Shown here: positions 36,636 through 48,800 of the stretch, in pieces | Layout of the letters: each line of letters opens with the position of its first letter | Numbering within the stretch: the stretch's first letter is position 1 | DNA from: Arachis hypogaea | Taxonomy: Eukaryota > Streptophyta > Magnoliopsida > Fabales > Fabaceae | Assembly (NCBI RefSeq): GCF_003086295.3 | Contig: NW_027255452.1 | Coordinates: 620,001-684,000, forward strand | Reading direction: 5' to 3' | DNA: 64,000 nt | Translations under genes and position numbers: made by a program | The notes under the pieces: generated by a model | Told to the model about the DNA's origin: nothing | Databases searched by the model: none | Seen by the model: only the letters and a program-made list of their open reading frames with translations

Positions 36636-39600
36636 GGATTTTAGGGTTTTCTAGGATTTTTAGGTTTTAGGTTTTAGTTTTCTAGGGTTTTTAGGATTTT
36701 CTAGGGTTTTTAGGTTTTCTAGTTTTAGGGTTTTGGATTTTTGGGTTTTTAGTTTTTAGGGTTTTTAGGATTTTTTAGGTTTTTTAGTTTTTAGGTTTTT
36801 AGGGTTTTTAGGGTTTCTAGGGTTTTTTTTTTTAGGTTAGGGTTTTCTAGGTTTTTTGGTTTCTAGGTTTTTCTAGGGTTTTTTAGGTTTTCTAGGTTTT
36901 TTAGGGTTTTCTAGTTTTCTAGGGTTTTCTAGGGTTTTAGTTTTCTAGGTTTTTAGGGTTTTTAGGATTTTTGGGTTTTAGGTTTTTTTTTAGGGTTTTT
37001 TGTTTTTAGGTTTTTTGGGTTTTTAGGTTTTTAGGTTTTCTAGGTTTTCTAGGGTTTTTAGGGTTTTCTAGGGTTTTTATTTTTAGGATTTTAGGATTTT
37101 CTAGGGTTTTTTAGGGTTTCTTTTTAGGGTTTTCTAGGTTTCTAGGTTTTTAGGGTTTTTGGGTTTTCTAGGGTTTTTTAGGTTTTCTAGGGTTTTAGGT
37201 TTTCTAGGTTTTTAGGGTTTTAGGATTTTTGGGTTTTTAGGTTTTCTAGGTTTTTAGGGTTTTCTAGGATTTTTTGGGTTTTAGGTTTTTATGTTTTCTA
37301 GGTTTTTAGGGTTTTCTAGGGTTTTTAGGGTTTTCTAGATTTTTAGGGTTTTTAGGATTTTTTGGGTTTCTAGTTTTTAGGGTTTTTAGGATTTTTTAGG
37401 GTTTTTTTTGGGTTTTAGTTTTCTAGGGTTTTCTAGGGTTTTCTAGGGTTTTTTAGGTTTTCTAGATTTTTAGGGTTTTCTAGGTTTTTAGGGTTTCTAG
37501 GTTTTTAGGGTTTTTGGTTTTTTTTAGGGTTTTCTAGGTTTTTTAGGGTTTTTAGGTTTTTAGGTTTTCTAGGTTTTTTAGGTTTTCTAGGGTTTTTAGG
37601 GTTTTCTAGGTTTTTAGGGTTTTTTTTTAGGTTTTTAGGGTTTTCTAGGGTTTTTTAGGTTTTTAGGGTTTTAGGGTTTTTAGGGTTTTCTAGGATTTTT
37701 AGGGTTTTTAGGATTTTAGGGTTTTCTAGGGTTTTTAGGGTTTTTGGGTTTTCTAGGGTTTTAGGGTTTTCTAGGATTTTTTAGTTTTTAGGTTTTTAGG
37801 GTTTTCTAGGATTTTTAGGGTTTTCTAGTTTTCTAGGTTTTTAGGGTTTTCTAGGGTTTTTAGGTTTTAGGATTTTTAGGTTTTTAGGATTTTCTAGGGT
37901 TTTTTAGGTTTTCTAGGTTTTTAGGGTTTTGGGTTTTAGGGTTTTAGGTTTTTAGGTTTTAGGATTTTAGGGTTTTTAGGGTTTTAGGGTTTTCTAGGGT
38001 TTTTAGATTTTCTAGGTTTTAGGGTTTTAGGGTTTTCTAGGTTTTCTAGGTTTTCTAGGTTTTTAGGTTTAGGGTTTTCTAGGATTCTTTAGAGTTTTTA
38101 GGTTTTCTAGATTTTCTAGGGTTTTTAGGATTTTCTAGGGTTTTTAGGTTTTTTTAGGGTTTTCTTGGATTTTCTAGGGTTTTCTAAGTTTTTTAGGGTT
38201 TTTAGGATTTTTAGGATTTTTTTAGTTTTCTAGGATTTTCTAGGGTTTTTTAGGGTTTCTAGGTTTTTAGATTTTCTAGGATTTTAGGGTTTTCTAGGTT
38301 TTTTGGATTTCTTTTAGAGTTTTCTAGGGTTTTCTAGGATTTTCTAGGTTTTTAGGGTTTTCTAGATTTCTAGGGTTTTTAGGGTTTTAGGATTTTCTAG
38401 GTTTTCTAGGGTTTTTAGGGATTTCTTGGGTTTTTAGGGTTTTTTTAGGTTTTTTTGTTTTAGGTTTTTTTGGGTTTTTGGTTTTAGGATTTTCTAGGTT
38501 TTCTAGGGTTTTTAGGGTTTTCTAGGGTTTTTTTTTCTAGGATTTTAGGATTTCTAGGGTTTTTAGGGATTTTTTATTAGGGTTTTCTAGGGTTTCTAGG
38601 GTTTTAGGGTTTTTGGGTTTTCTAGGGTTTTTAGGTTTTCTAGGTTTAGGGTTTTCTAAGGTTTTTAGGGTTTCTAGGATTTTAGGGTTTTAGGGTTTTG
38701 GTTTTTAGGGTTTTCTAGGATTTTTTAGGGTTTTTAGGTTTTTTATGTTTCTAGGGTTTTTAGGGTTTTAGGGTTTTTAGGGTTTTCTAGATTTTTAGGG
38801 TTTTTAGGATTTTTTGGGTTTCTAGGTTTTAGGGTTTTCTTGGATTTTTTAGGGTTTTTAGGGTTTTCTTGGGTTTTTAGAATTTCTAGGGTTTTCTAGG
38901 GTTTTCTAGGTTTTTAGGGTTTTCTAGGATTTTTAGGGTTTTCTAGGATTTTTAGGGTTTTCTAGGGTTTTAGGTTTTTTGGGTTTCTAGGGTTTTAGGT
39001 TTTCTAGGATTTTTTAGGGTTTTTTTGGTTTTTAGGGTTTTCTTGGGTTTTTATTTTCTAGGTTTTCTAGGATTTTCTAGGTTTTTAGGGTTTTCTAGGA
39101 TTTTTAGGGATTTCTAGTTTTCTAGGTTTTTTAGGTTTTCTAGGGTTTTCTAGGTTTTTAGGGTTTTTAAGGGTTTTTAGGGTTTTCTAGATTTTTAGGG
39201 TTTTTAGGATTTTAGGGTTTTCTAGGGTTTTTAGGGTTTTCTTGGATTTTTTAGATTTTCTAGGATTTTCTAGGATTTTTTAGGGTTTTCTAGGGTTTTC
39301 TAGATTTTTTAGGTTTTTTGGTTTTTAGGGTTTTCTAGGATTTTAGGGTTTTCTAGGGTTTTCTAGGTTTTTAGGTTTAGGATTTTTAGGGTTTTCTAGG
39401 TTTTTTAGGGTTTTTAGGTTTTTAGGTTTTTAGGTTTTCTAGGGTTTTTAGGTTTTCTAGGTTTTTAGGGTTTTCAAGGTTTTAGGGTTTTTAGATTTTT
39501 TAGGGTTTTAGGTTTTAGGGTTTTCTAGGGTTTTAGGGTTTTCTAGGGTTTTTAGATTTTCTAGGTTTTTTAGGGTTTTTATTTGGTTTTAGGGTTTCTT

Positions 39601-42600
39601 AGGGTTTTCTTAGGTTTTCTAGGTTTTCTAGGTTTTTTAGGAATTTAGGGTTTTCTAGGATTTTTAGAGTTTGGTTTTCTAGGTTTTCTAGGGTTTTTAG
39701 GATTTTCTAGGGTTTTTAGGTTTTCTAGAATTTTAGGGTTTTCTTGGATTTTTTTGGGTTTTCTAGTTTTTTAGGGTTTTTAGGATTTTTAGGATTTTTT
39801 TTAGTTTTCTAGGATTTTCTAGGGTTTTTAGGGATTTCTAGGGTTTTTAGATTTCTAGGATTTAGGGTTTTCTAGGTTTTTTGGATTTCTTTTAGGTTTT
39901 CTAGGGTTTTCTAGGATTTTCTAGGTTTTTTAGGGTTTTCTAAGGTTTTCTAGGGTTTTTAGGATTTTCTAGGTTTTCTAGGGTTTTTTAGGATTTCTTG
40001 GGTTTTCAGGGTTTTTTTTTAGGTTTTTTTTTTTTTAGGTTTTTTGGGTTTTTAGGTTTTAGGATTTTCTAGGGTTTTCTAGGTTTTTTAGGGTTTTCTA
40101 GGGTTTTTATTTTTCTAGGATTTCTAGGATTTCTAGGGTTTTTAGGGATTTCTTGGGTTTTAGGTTTTCTAGGGTTTCTAGGTTTTTAGGGTTTTTTAGG
40201 GTTTTCTAGGGTTTTTTAGGTTTCTAGGGTTTTAGGGTTTTCTAAGGTTTTTTAGGGTTTCTAGGATTTTTAGGGTTTTAGGGTTTTAGGTTTTTAGGGT
40301 TTTCTAGGTTTTTTAGGTTTTAGGGTTTTGTTTTTTAGGTTTTTAGGGTTTTCAAGGGTTTTTAGGGTTTTCTAGATTTTTAGGGTTTTTAGGATTTTTT
40401 GGGTTTCTAGGGTTTTTTTTAGGGTTTTAGGGTTTTCTTGGTTTTTTAGTTTTCTAGGGTTTTAGGTTTTCTAGGGTTTTTTAGGGTTTTCTAGGATTTT
40501 TAGGGTTTTCTAGGATTTTTAGGGTTTTCTAGGTTTTAGGGTTTTTTTTAGGGTTTCTAGGTTTTCTAGGTTTTTTAGGGTTTTTAGGTTTTTAGGGTTT
40601 TTAGGGTTTTTAGGTTTTCTAGGGTTTTCTAGGATTTTCTAGGGTTTTTAGGGTTTTCTAGGATTTTAGGGTTTTAGTTTTCTAGGTTTTAGGTTTTTTA
40701 GGGTTTTCTAGGTTTTTAGGGTTTTAGGGTTTTAGGGTTTTCTAGGATTTTTTAGGGTTTTTAGGATTTTAGGGTTTTCTAGGGTTTTTAGGGTTTTCTT
40801 GGTTTTTAGATTTTCTAGGTTTTTAGGATTTTTTAGGGTTTTTTAGGGTTTTTAGTTTTAGGTTTTTTAGGTTTTTAGGGTTTTAGGATTTTTAGGGTTT
40901 TTAGGTTTTCTAGGTTTTTAGTTCTAGGATTTTCTAGGGTTTTCTAGGGTTTTTTAGGTTTTTAGGTTTTTAGGGTTTTTAGGATTTTAGGTTTTTAGGT
41001 TTTCTAGGTTTTTAGGGTTTTTGGTTTTAGGGTTTTTTTTTTTAGGGTTTTTAGGATTTTAGGGTTTTCTAGGGTTTTAGGGTTTTCTAGGGTTTTTAGA
41101 ATTTTCTAGGTTTTTAGGGTTTTTATGGTTTTAGGGTTTTTAGGGTTTTCTAGGTTTTCTAGGTTTCTAGGTTTTTTAGGATTTAGGGTTTTCTAGGATT
41201 TTTAGGTTTTAGGTTTTCTAGGTTTTAGGGTTTTTAGGATTTTCTAGGGTTTTTAGGTTTTCTAGATTTCTAGGGTTTTCTTGGATTTTCTTGGGTTTTC
41301 TAGTTTTTTAGGGTTTTTAGGTTTTTAGGATTTTTTTTTTTTAGGATTTTCTAGGGTTTTTTAGGGTTTCTAGGGTTTTTATTTCTAGGTTTTAAGGGTT
41401 TTCTAGGTTTTTTGGATTTTTTTTAGGTTTTCTAGGGTTTTCTAGGATTTTAGGTTTTTAGGGTTTTCAAGGTTTTCTAGGGTTTTCTAGGGTTTTAGGA
41501 TTTTCTAGGTTTTCTAGGGTTTTTAGGGATTTCTTGGGTTTTAGGGTTTTTTTAGGGTTTTTTTGTTTTCCAGGTTTTTGGGTTTTTAGGTTTTTTGGAT
41601 TTTCTAGGTTTTCTAGGGTTTTTAGGGTTTTCTAGGGTTTTTTTTTTCTAGGATTTTAGGATTTTAGGGTTTTTAGGGTTTCTTGGGTTTTAGGGTTTTC
41701 TAGGTTTCTAGGGTTTTTAGGGTTTTTGGGTTTTCTAGGGTTTTTTAGGTTTTCTAGGTTTTTAGGGTTTTCTAGGTTTTTAGGGTTTTTTTTTTCTAGG
41801 ATTTTTAGGGTTTTTAGGGTTTTCAGGTTTTTTAGGGTTTTCTAGGATTTTTTGGGTTTAGGGTTTTAGTTTTCTAGGTTTTTAGGTTTTCAGGGTTTTA
41901 GGTTTTCTAGGTTTTTAGGGTTTTTAGGATTTTTTGGGTTTTTTTCTAGGGTTTTCTTGGATTTTTTAGGGTTTTTAGGTTTTCTTGGTTTTTTAGATTT
42001 TCTAGGGTTTCTAGGTTTTCTAGGGTTTTTAGGGTTTTCTAGGATTTTTAGGGTTTTTAGGATTTTTAGGGTTTTCTAGGTTTTTAGGGTTTTTTGGGTT
42101 TCTAGGGTTTCTAGGTTTTCTAGGATTTTTTAGGGTTTTTTAGGTTTTTAGGGTTTTCTGGTTTTTTGATTTTCTAGGGTTTTCTAGGATTTTCTAGGGT
42201 TTTTAGGGTTTTCTAGGATTTTTAGGGATTTTTTTTCTAGGTTTTTAGGTTTTTCTAGGGTTTTAGGTTTTTAGGGTTTTCTAGGGTTTTTAGGGTTTTC
42301 TAGGATTTTTTAGGGTTTTTAGGATTTTAGGGTTTTCTAGGGTTTTTAGGGTTTTCTTGGATTTTTTAGATTTTCTAGGTTTTCTAGGATTTTTTAGGGT
42401 TTTCTAGGTTTTCTAGGATTTTCTAGGATTTTTTAGGATTTTTAGGGTTTTCTAGGATTTTAGGGTTTTCTAGGTTTTAAGGTTTTTAGGTTCTAGGATT
42501 TTCTAGGGTTTTCTAGGTTTTTTAGGTTTTTAGGATTTTTAGGATTTTCTAGGGTTTTTTAGGTTTTCTAGGTTTTTAGGGTTTTCAGGGTTTTTAGGGT

Positions 42601-45600
42601 TTTCCATGATTTTTTAGGGTTTTAGGATTTTAGGGTTTTCTAGGGTTTTTAGGGTTTTCTAGGGTTTTTAGAATTTTCTAGGTTTTTAGGGTTTTAGGTT
42701 TTGTAGGGTTTCTTAGGGTTTTCTTAGGTTTTCTAGGTTTTCTAGGTTTTTTAGGAATTTTAGGGTTTTCTAGGATTTTTAGAGTTTTCAAGGTTTTCTA
42801 GAGTTTTCTAGGGTTTTTTAGGATTTTCTAGGGTTTTTAAGTTTTCTAGAATTTCTAGGGTTTTCTTGGATTTTCTTGGGTTTTCTAATTTTTTAGGGTT
42901 TTTAGGATTTTTAGGGTTTTTTTTAGTTTTTAGGATTTTCTAGGGTTTTTAGGGATTTCTAGGGTTTTTATGATATTCTAGGACTTTTAAGGGTTTTCTA
43001 GGTTTTTTGGATTTCTTTTAGAGTTTTCTAGGGTTTTTCTAGGATTTTCTATGGTTTTTTAGGGTTTTCTAGATTTTCTAGGGTTTTCTAGGGTTTTAGG
43101 ATTTCTAGGTTTTCTAGGGTTTTGGGATTTCTTGGGTTTTTAGGGTTTTTTAGGTTTTTTTGTTTTCCAGGTTTTTTGGGTTTTTATGGTTTTATTGGAT
43201 TTTAGGCTTTTCTAGGGTTTTTAGGGTTTTCTAGGGTTTTTATTTTTCTAGGATTTTCTATGGATTTCTAGGGTTTTTAGGGATTTCTTGGGTTTTAGGG
43301 TTTTCTAGGGTTTCTAGGGTTTTTAGGGTTTTTGGGTTTTCTAGGGTTTTTTATGGTTTCTAGGGTTTTTAGGGTTTTCTAAGGTTTTTAGGGTTTCTAG
43401 GATTTTTAGGGTTTTTAGGGTTTTCAGGTTTTTAGGGTTTTCTAGGATTTTTTAGGGTTTTAGGGTTTTATGTTTTCTAGGTTTTGGGTTTTAAGGGTTT
43501 TTAGGGTTTTCTAGAATTTTTTAGGGTTTTTAGGATTTTTTGGGTTTTTGTTATCTAGGGTTTTCTTGGATTTTTAGGGTTTTTAGGGTTTTCTTGGGTT
43601 TTAATTTTCTAGGGTTTTCTAGGGTTTTCTAGGGTTTTTAGGGTTTTCTAGGTTTTTAGGTTTTCTAGGATTTTTAGGGTTTTTAGGGTTTTTAGGGTTT
43701 TTTGGGTTTCTAGGGTTCTAGGCTTTTCTAGGATTTTTAGGGTTTTTAGGTTTTTAGGGTTTTCTGGTTTTTAGAATTTTCTAGGGTTTTCTAGGATTTT
43801 CTAGGTTTTTAGGGTTTTCTAGGATTTTTAGGGATTTTTCTAGTGTTTTCTAGGATTTTTAGGGATTTCTACAGTTTTCTAGGTTTTAGGGTTTTCTAGG
43901 TTTTTAGGTTTTTAGGGTTTTAGGGTTTTTTAGGGTTTTCTAGGATTTTTTAGGGTTTTTTTTGGTTTTCTAGGGTTTTAGGGTTTCTTAGGATTTTTAG
44001 GTTTTCTAGGTTTTTAGGGTTTTCTAGGGTTTTTAGGATTTTCTAGGATTTTTTTTTTAGGGTTTTCTAGGATTTTTAGGGTTTTCTAGGTTTTCTAGGT
44101 TTTTAGGTTTCTAGTTTTTAGGGTTTTCTAGGGTTTTTTAGTTTTTAGGATTTTTAGGTTTTTAGGTTTTCTAGGGTTTTTAGGTTTTCTAGGTTTTAGG
44201 GTTTTCAAGGGTTTTTAGGGTTTTCTGATTTTTTAGGGTTTTTAGGATTTTAGGGTTTTCTAGGGTTTTAGGGTTTTCTAGGGTTTTTAGAATTTTCTAG
44301 GTTTTTTAGGGTTTTATAGGTTTTTAGGGTTTTTAGGTTTTCTTAGGTTTTTACGGTTTTCTAGGTTTTTTAGGAATTTGTTTTCTAGGTTTTTAGAGTT
44401 TTCAAGGTTTTCTAGAGTTTTCTAGGGTTTTTAGGATTTTCTAGGTTTTTAGAGTTTTCTAGTTCTCTAGGGTTTTCTTGGATTTTCTTGGGTTTTCTAA
44501 GTTTTTTAGGGTTTTTAGGATTTTTAGGATTTTTTTAGTTTTCTAGGATTTTCTAGGGTTTTTTAGGGATTTCTAGGGTTTTTATGATTTCTAGGTTTTA
44601 GGGTTTTCTAGGTTTTTTGGATTTCTTTTAGAGTTTTCTAGGGTTTTTAGGATTTTCTAGGTTTTTAGGGTTTTCTAAGATTTTTAGGTTTTCTAGGGTT
44701 TTAGGATTTTCTAGGTTTTCTAGGGTTTTTAGGGATTTCTTGGGTTTTCAGGGTTTTTTAGGTTTTTTTTGTTTTAGGTTTTTGGGTTTTATAGGTTTTA
44801 TTGGATTTTCTAGGTTTTTAGGGTTTTTAGGGTTTTCTAGGGTTTTTTATTTTCTAGGATTTTAGGATTTCTAGGGTTTTTAGGGATTTTTAGGTTTAGG
44901 GTTTTCTAGGGTTTCTAGGTTTTTAGGGTTTTTGGTTTTCTAGGGTTTTTTAGGTTTTCTAGGGTTTTTAGGGTTTCTAAGGTTTTAGGGTTTCTAGGAT
45001 TTTTAGGGTTTTTGGTTTCGGTTTTTAGGTTTTCTAGGTTTTTTAGGTTTTTAGGTTTTAGTTTTCTAGGTTTTTAGGGTTTTCTAGGGTTTTTAGGGTT
45101 TTCTAGATTTTTTAGGGTTTTTAGGATTTTTGGGTTTTAGTTTTCTAGGGTTTTCTTGGTTTTTTAGGGTTTTTAGGGTTTCTGGTTTTTAGTTTTCTAG
45201 GTTTTCTAGGTTTTAGGATTTTCTAGGATTTTTAGGGTTTTCTAGGTTTTTAGGGTTTTCTAGGGTTTTTAGGTTTTTAGGTTTCTAGGGTTTTAGGTTT
45301 TCTAGGATTTTTTAGGGTTTTTAGTTTTTAGGGTTTTCTTGGTTTTTTAGGTTTTCTAGGTTTTTAGGGTTTTCTAGGTTTTTAGGGATTTTATTTTCTA
45401 GTTTTTAGGTTTTTCTAGGGTTTTAGGTTTTTAGGTTTTCTAGGGTTTTTAGGGTTTTCTAGGATTTTTAGGGTTTTTAGGATTTCTAGGATTTTCTAGG
45501 GTTTTTAGGGTTTTTGGATTTTTTAGTTTTCTAGGTTTTCTAGGATTTTTTAGGGTTTTTTAGGGTTTTCTAGGGTTTTCTAGGTTTTTTAGGATTTTAG

Positions 45601-45898
45601 GGTTTTCTAGGATTTTTAGGGTTTTTAGGTTTTCTAGGTTTTTAGGTTTCTAGGTTTTCTAGGGTTTTCTAGGGTTTTTATTTTTCTAGGTTTTTAGGTT
45701 TTTAGGTTTTTAGGGTTTTTTAGGTTTTCTAGGTTTTTAGGGTTTTCAGGGTTTTTAGGGTTTTCTGTTTTTAGGGTTTTAGGATTTTAGGGTTTTCTAG
45801 GGTTTTTAGGGTTTTCTAGGTTTTTTTTCTAGGTTTTTTAGGGTTTTTAGGTTTTAGGTTTTTAGGGTTTTCTTAGGTTTTTTAGGTTTTCTAGGTTT
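36636..45898 (+). repeat. Six consecutive higher-order units, about 1.43-1.62 kb
   Basis: Starts are at about 36636, 38065, 39639, 41178, 42753 and 44372, the next near 45899. Lengths are about 1429, 1574, 1539, 1575, 1619 and 1527 bp. The start reads AGGAATTT at 39639, 42753 and 44372 but without the final CC. The unit at 42753 is the sharpest, with GATATTCTAGGAC near 42972 and TTCCATGATTT near 42602 in the unit before it. The unit at 36636 is strongly worn. Confidence 0.75.
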
Positions 45899-48800
45899 TT
45901 AGGTTTGGGTTTTCTAGGTTTTTTAGGTTTTCTTTTAGTTTTCTAGGGTTTTTTAGGATTTTCTAGGGTTTTTAGGGTTTTCTTTTCTAGGGTTTTCTTG
46001 GATTTTTTAGGGTTTTCTAGTTTTTAGGGTTTTTAGGATTTTTAGGATTTTTTAGTTTTCTAGGATTTTCTAGGGTTTTTTAGGGTTTTCTAGGGTTTTT
46101 TTTTCTAGGTTTTTAGGGTTTTCTAGGTTTTTGGTTTTTTAGGTTTTCTAGGGTTTTTAGGATTTCTAGGTTTTTTAGGGTTTTCTAGGTTTTCTAGGGT
46201 TTTCTAGGTTTTAGGATTTTCTAGGTTTTCTAGGTTTTTAGGGTTTTTGGGTTTTTAGGGTTTTTTAGGTTTTTTTTGTTTTAGGTTTTCTAGGGTTTTA
46301 TATTTTTAGGTTTTCTAGGTTTTTAGGTTTTTTAGGGTTTTCTAGGTTTTTATTTTTTAGGATTTCTAGGATTTCTAGGGTTTTTAGGATTTTTGGGTTT
46401 TAGGGTTTTCTAGGGTTTCTAGGTTTTTAGGTTTTTGGGTTTTCTAGGGTTTTTAGGTTTTCTAGGGTTTTTTAGGGTTTTCTAGGTTTTTTAGGGTTTC
46501 TAGGTTTTTAGGTTTTTAGGGTTTTCAAGGTTTTTAGGATTTTCTAGGTTTTTTTTAGGGTTTTAGTTTTCTAGGTTTTTAGGGTTTCAAGGGTTTTTAG
46601 GGTTTTCTAATTTTTAGGGTTTTTAGGGTTTTTTTTCTAGGTTTCTAGGGTTTTTTGGTTTTTAGGTTTTTAGGGTTTTCTAGGGTTTTTTATTTTCTAG
46701 GGTTTTCTAGGGTTTTCTAGGGTTTTTAGGGTTTTCTAGGTTTTTTAGGTTTTAGGGTTTTTTGGGTTTTTTGGTTTCTAGGGTTTTCTAGGTTTTCTAG
46801 GTTTTTAGGTTTTTTGGTTTTTAGGTTTTTTGGGTTTTTATTTTAGGTTTTCTAGGATTTTCTAGGGTTTTTAGGGTTTTCTAGGTTTTTAGGGTTTTAG
46901 TTTTCTATTTTGGGTTTTTCTAGGTTTTTTAGGTTTTTATTTTAGGTTTTTAGGGTTTTCTAGATTTTTTGGTTTTTAGGGTTTTAGGGTTTTCTAGGGT
47001 TTTTAGGGTTTTTTGGTTTTTTTTTCTAGGTTTTTTAGGGTTTTTTGGGTTTTCTAGGTTTTCTAGGTTTTTTAGGTTTTAGGGTTTTTAGGTTTTTAGG
47101 TTTTCTAGGGTTTTCTAGGTTTTCTAGGTTTTTTAGGTTTTTAGGGTTTTCTAGGTTTTTAGGGTTTTCTAGGTTTTCTAGGTTTTTAGGGTTTTCTAGG
47201 TTTTTTTTAGGTTTTTAGGTTTAGGGTTTTCTTTTTAGGGTTTTTAGGTTTTTTGGTTTTCTATTTTTAGGGTTTTCTAGGATTTTTTAGGGTTTTTAGG
47301 GTTTTCTTAGGTTTTTAGTTTTCTAGGTTTTCTAGGGTTTTCTAGGGTTTTTAGGGTTTTCTAGGGTTTTTTAGGTTTTCTAGGTTTTTGGGTTTTTTTT
47401 CTAGGGTTTTCTAGGTTTTCTAGGTTTTTTAGGGTTTTTTTTTTTAGGGTTTTCTGTTTTCTAGGTTTTCTATTTTCTAGGGTTTTTAGGGTTTTCTAGG
47501 ATTTTTAGGGTTTTCTAGGTTTTTTTTAGGTTTTTAGGTTTTCTAGGGTTTTTAGGTTTTCAAGGTTTTTAGGGTTTTCTAGGTTTTTTAGGTTTTTTAG
47601 ATTTCAGGGTTTTCTAGGGATTTTTAGGTTTTTCTAGGTTTTCTAGGGTTTTTTAGGATTTTCTAGGGTTTTTAGGTTTTCTAGAATTTCTAGGGTTTTT
47701 TGGATTTTCTTGGTTTCTAGTTTTTTAGGGTTTTTAGGATTTTTAGGATTTTTTTAGTTTTCTAGGATTTTCTAGGGTTTTTTAGGGATTTCTAGGGTTT
47801 TTATGATTTCTAGGATTTTAAGGGTTTTCTAGGTTTTTTGGATTTCTTTTAGGTTTTCTAGGGTTTCTAGGATTTTCTAGGGTTTTTAGGGTTTTCTAGA
47901 TTTTCTAGGGTTTTTAGGTTTTTATGGTTTTCTAGGGTTTTTAGGGATTTTTGGTTTTTAGGGTTTTTTTTAGGTTTTTTTGTTTTCAGGTTTTTGGGTT
48001 TTTTGGTTTTAGGATTTTCTAGGTTTTTAGGTTTTTAGGGTTTTTAGGGTTTTATCGTTTTCTAGGTTTTCTATGGATTTTAGGGTTTTTAGGGATTTCT
48101 TGGTTTTAGGGTTTTCTAGGGTTTCTAGGGTTTTTAGGGTTTTTTTTTCTAGGGTTTTTGGTTTTCTAGGTTTTTAGGGTTTTCTAGGTTTTTAGGGTTT
48201 CTAGGATTTTTAGGGTTTTTTAGGTTTTAGGGTTTTTAGGGTTTTCTAGGTTTTTAGGTTTTCTAGATTTTTAGGGTTTTTAGGTTTTTTGGTTTTCTAG
48301 TGTTTCTAGGGTTTCTTGGTTTTTAGGTTTTTAGGGTTTTCTTGGGTTTTTTAGTTTTCTAGGGTTTTCTAGGGTTTTCTAGGTTTTTAGGGTTTTCTAG
48401 GATTTTTAGGGTTTTCTAGGTTTTTTTCTAGGGTTTTTTGGTTTTTTGGGTTTCTTAGGGTTTCTAGGTTTTCTAGGTTTTTAGGGTTTTTTGGTTTTTT
48501 ATTTTTAGGGTTTTTTTTTCTAGGTTTTCTAGGATTTCTAGGGTTTTTTTTCTAGGATTTTTAGGGATTTCTTTTTAGTTTTTTAGGGTTTTTCTAGGTT
48601 TTCTTTTTAGGTTTTAGGGTTTTTAGGGTTTTTGATTTTTTAGGGTTTTTAGGGATTTTTAGGGTTTTCTAGGGTTTTTAGGTTTTTAGGGTTTTTTGGT
48701 TTTTATTTTTCTAGGTTTCTAGGTTTTTTAGGGTTTTCTAGGGTTTTCTAGGTTTTCTTTTTTTTAGGGTTTTCTAGGTTTTTTGGTTTTTAGGGTTTTT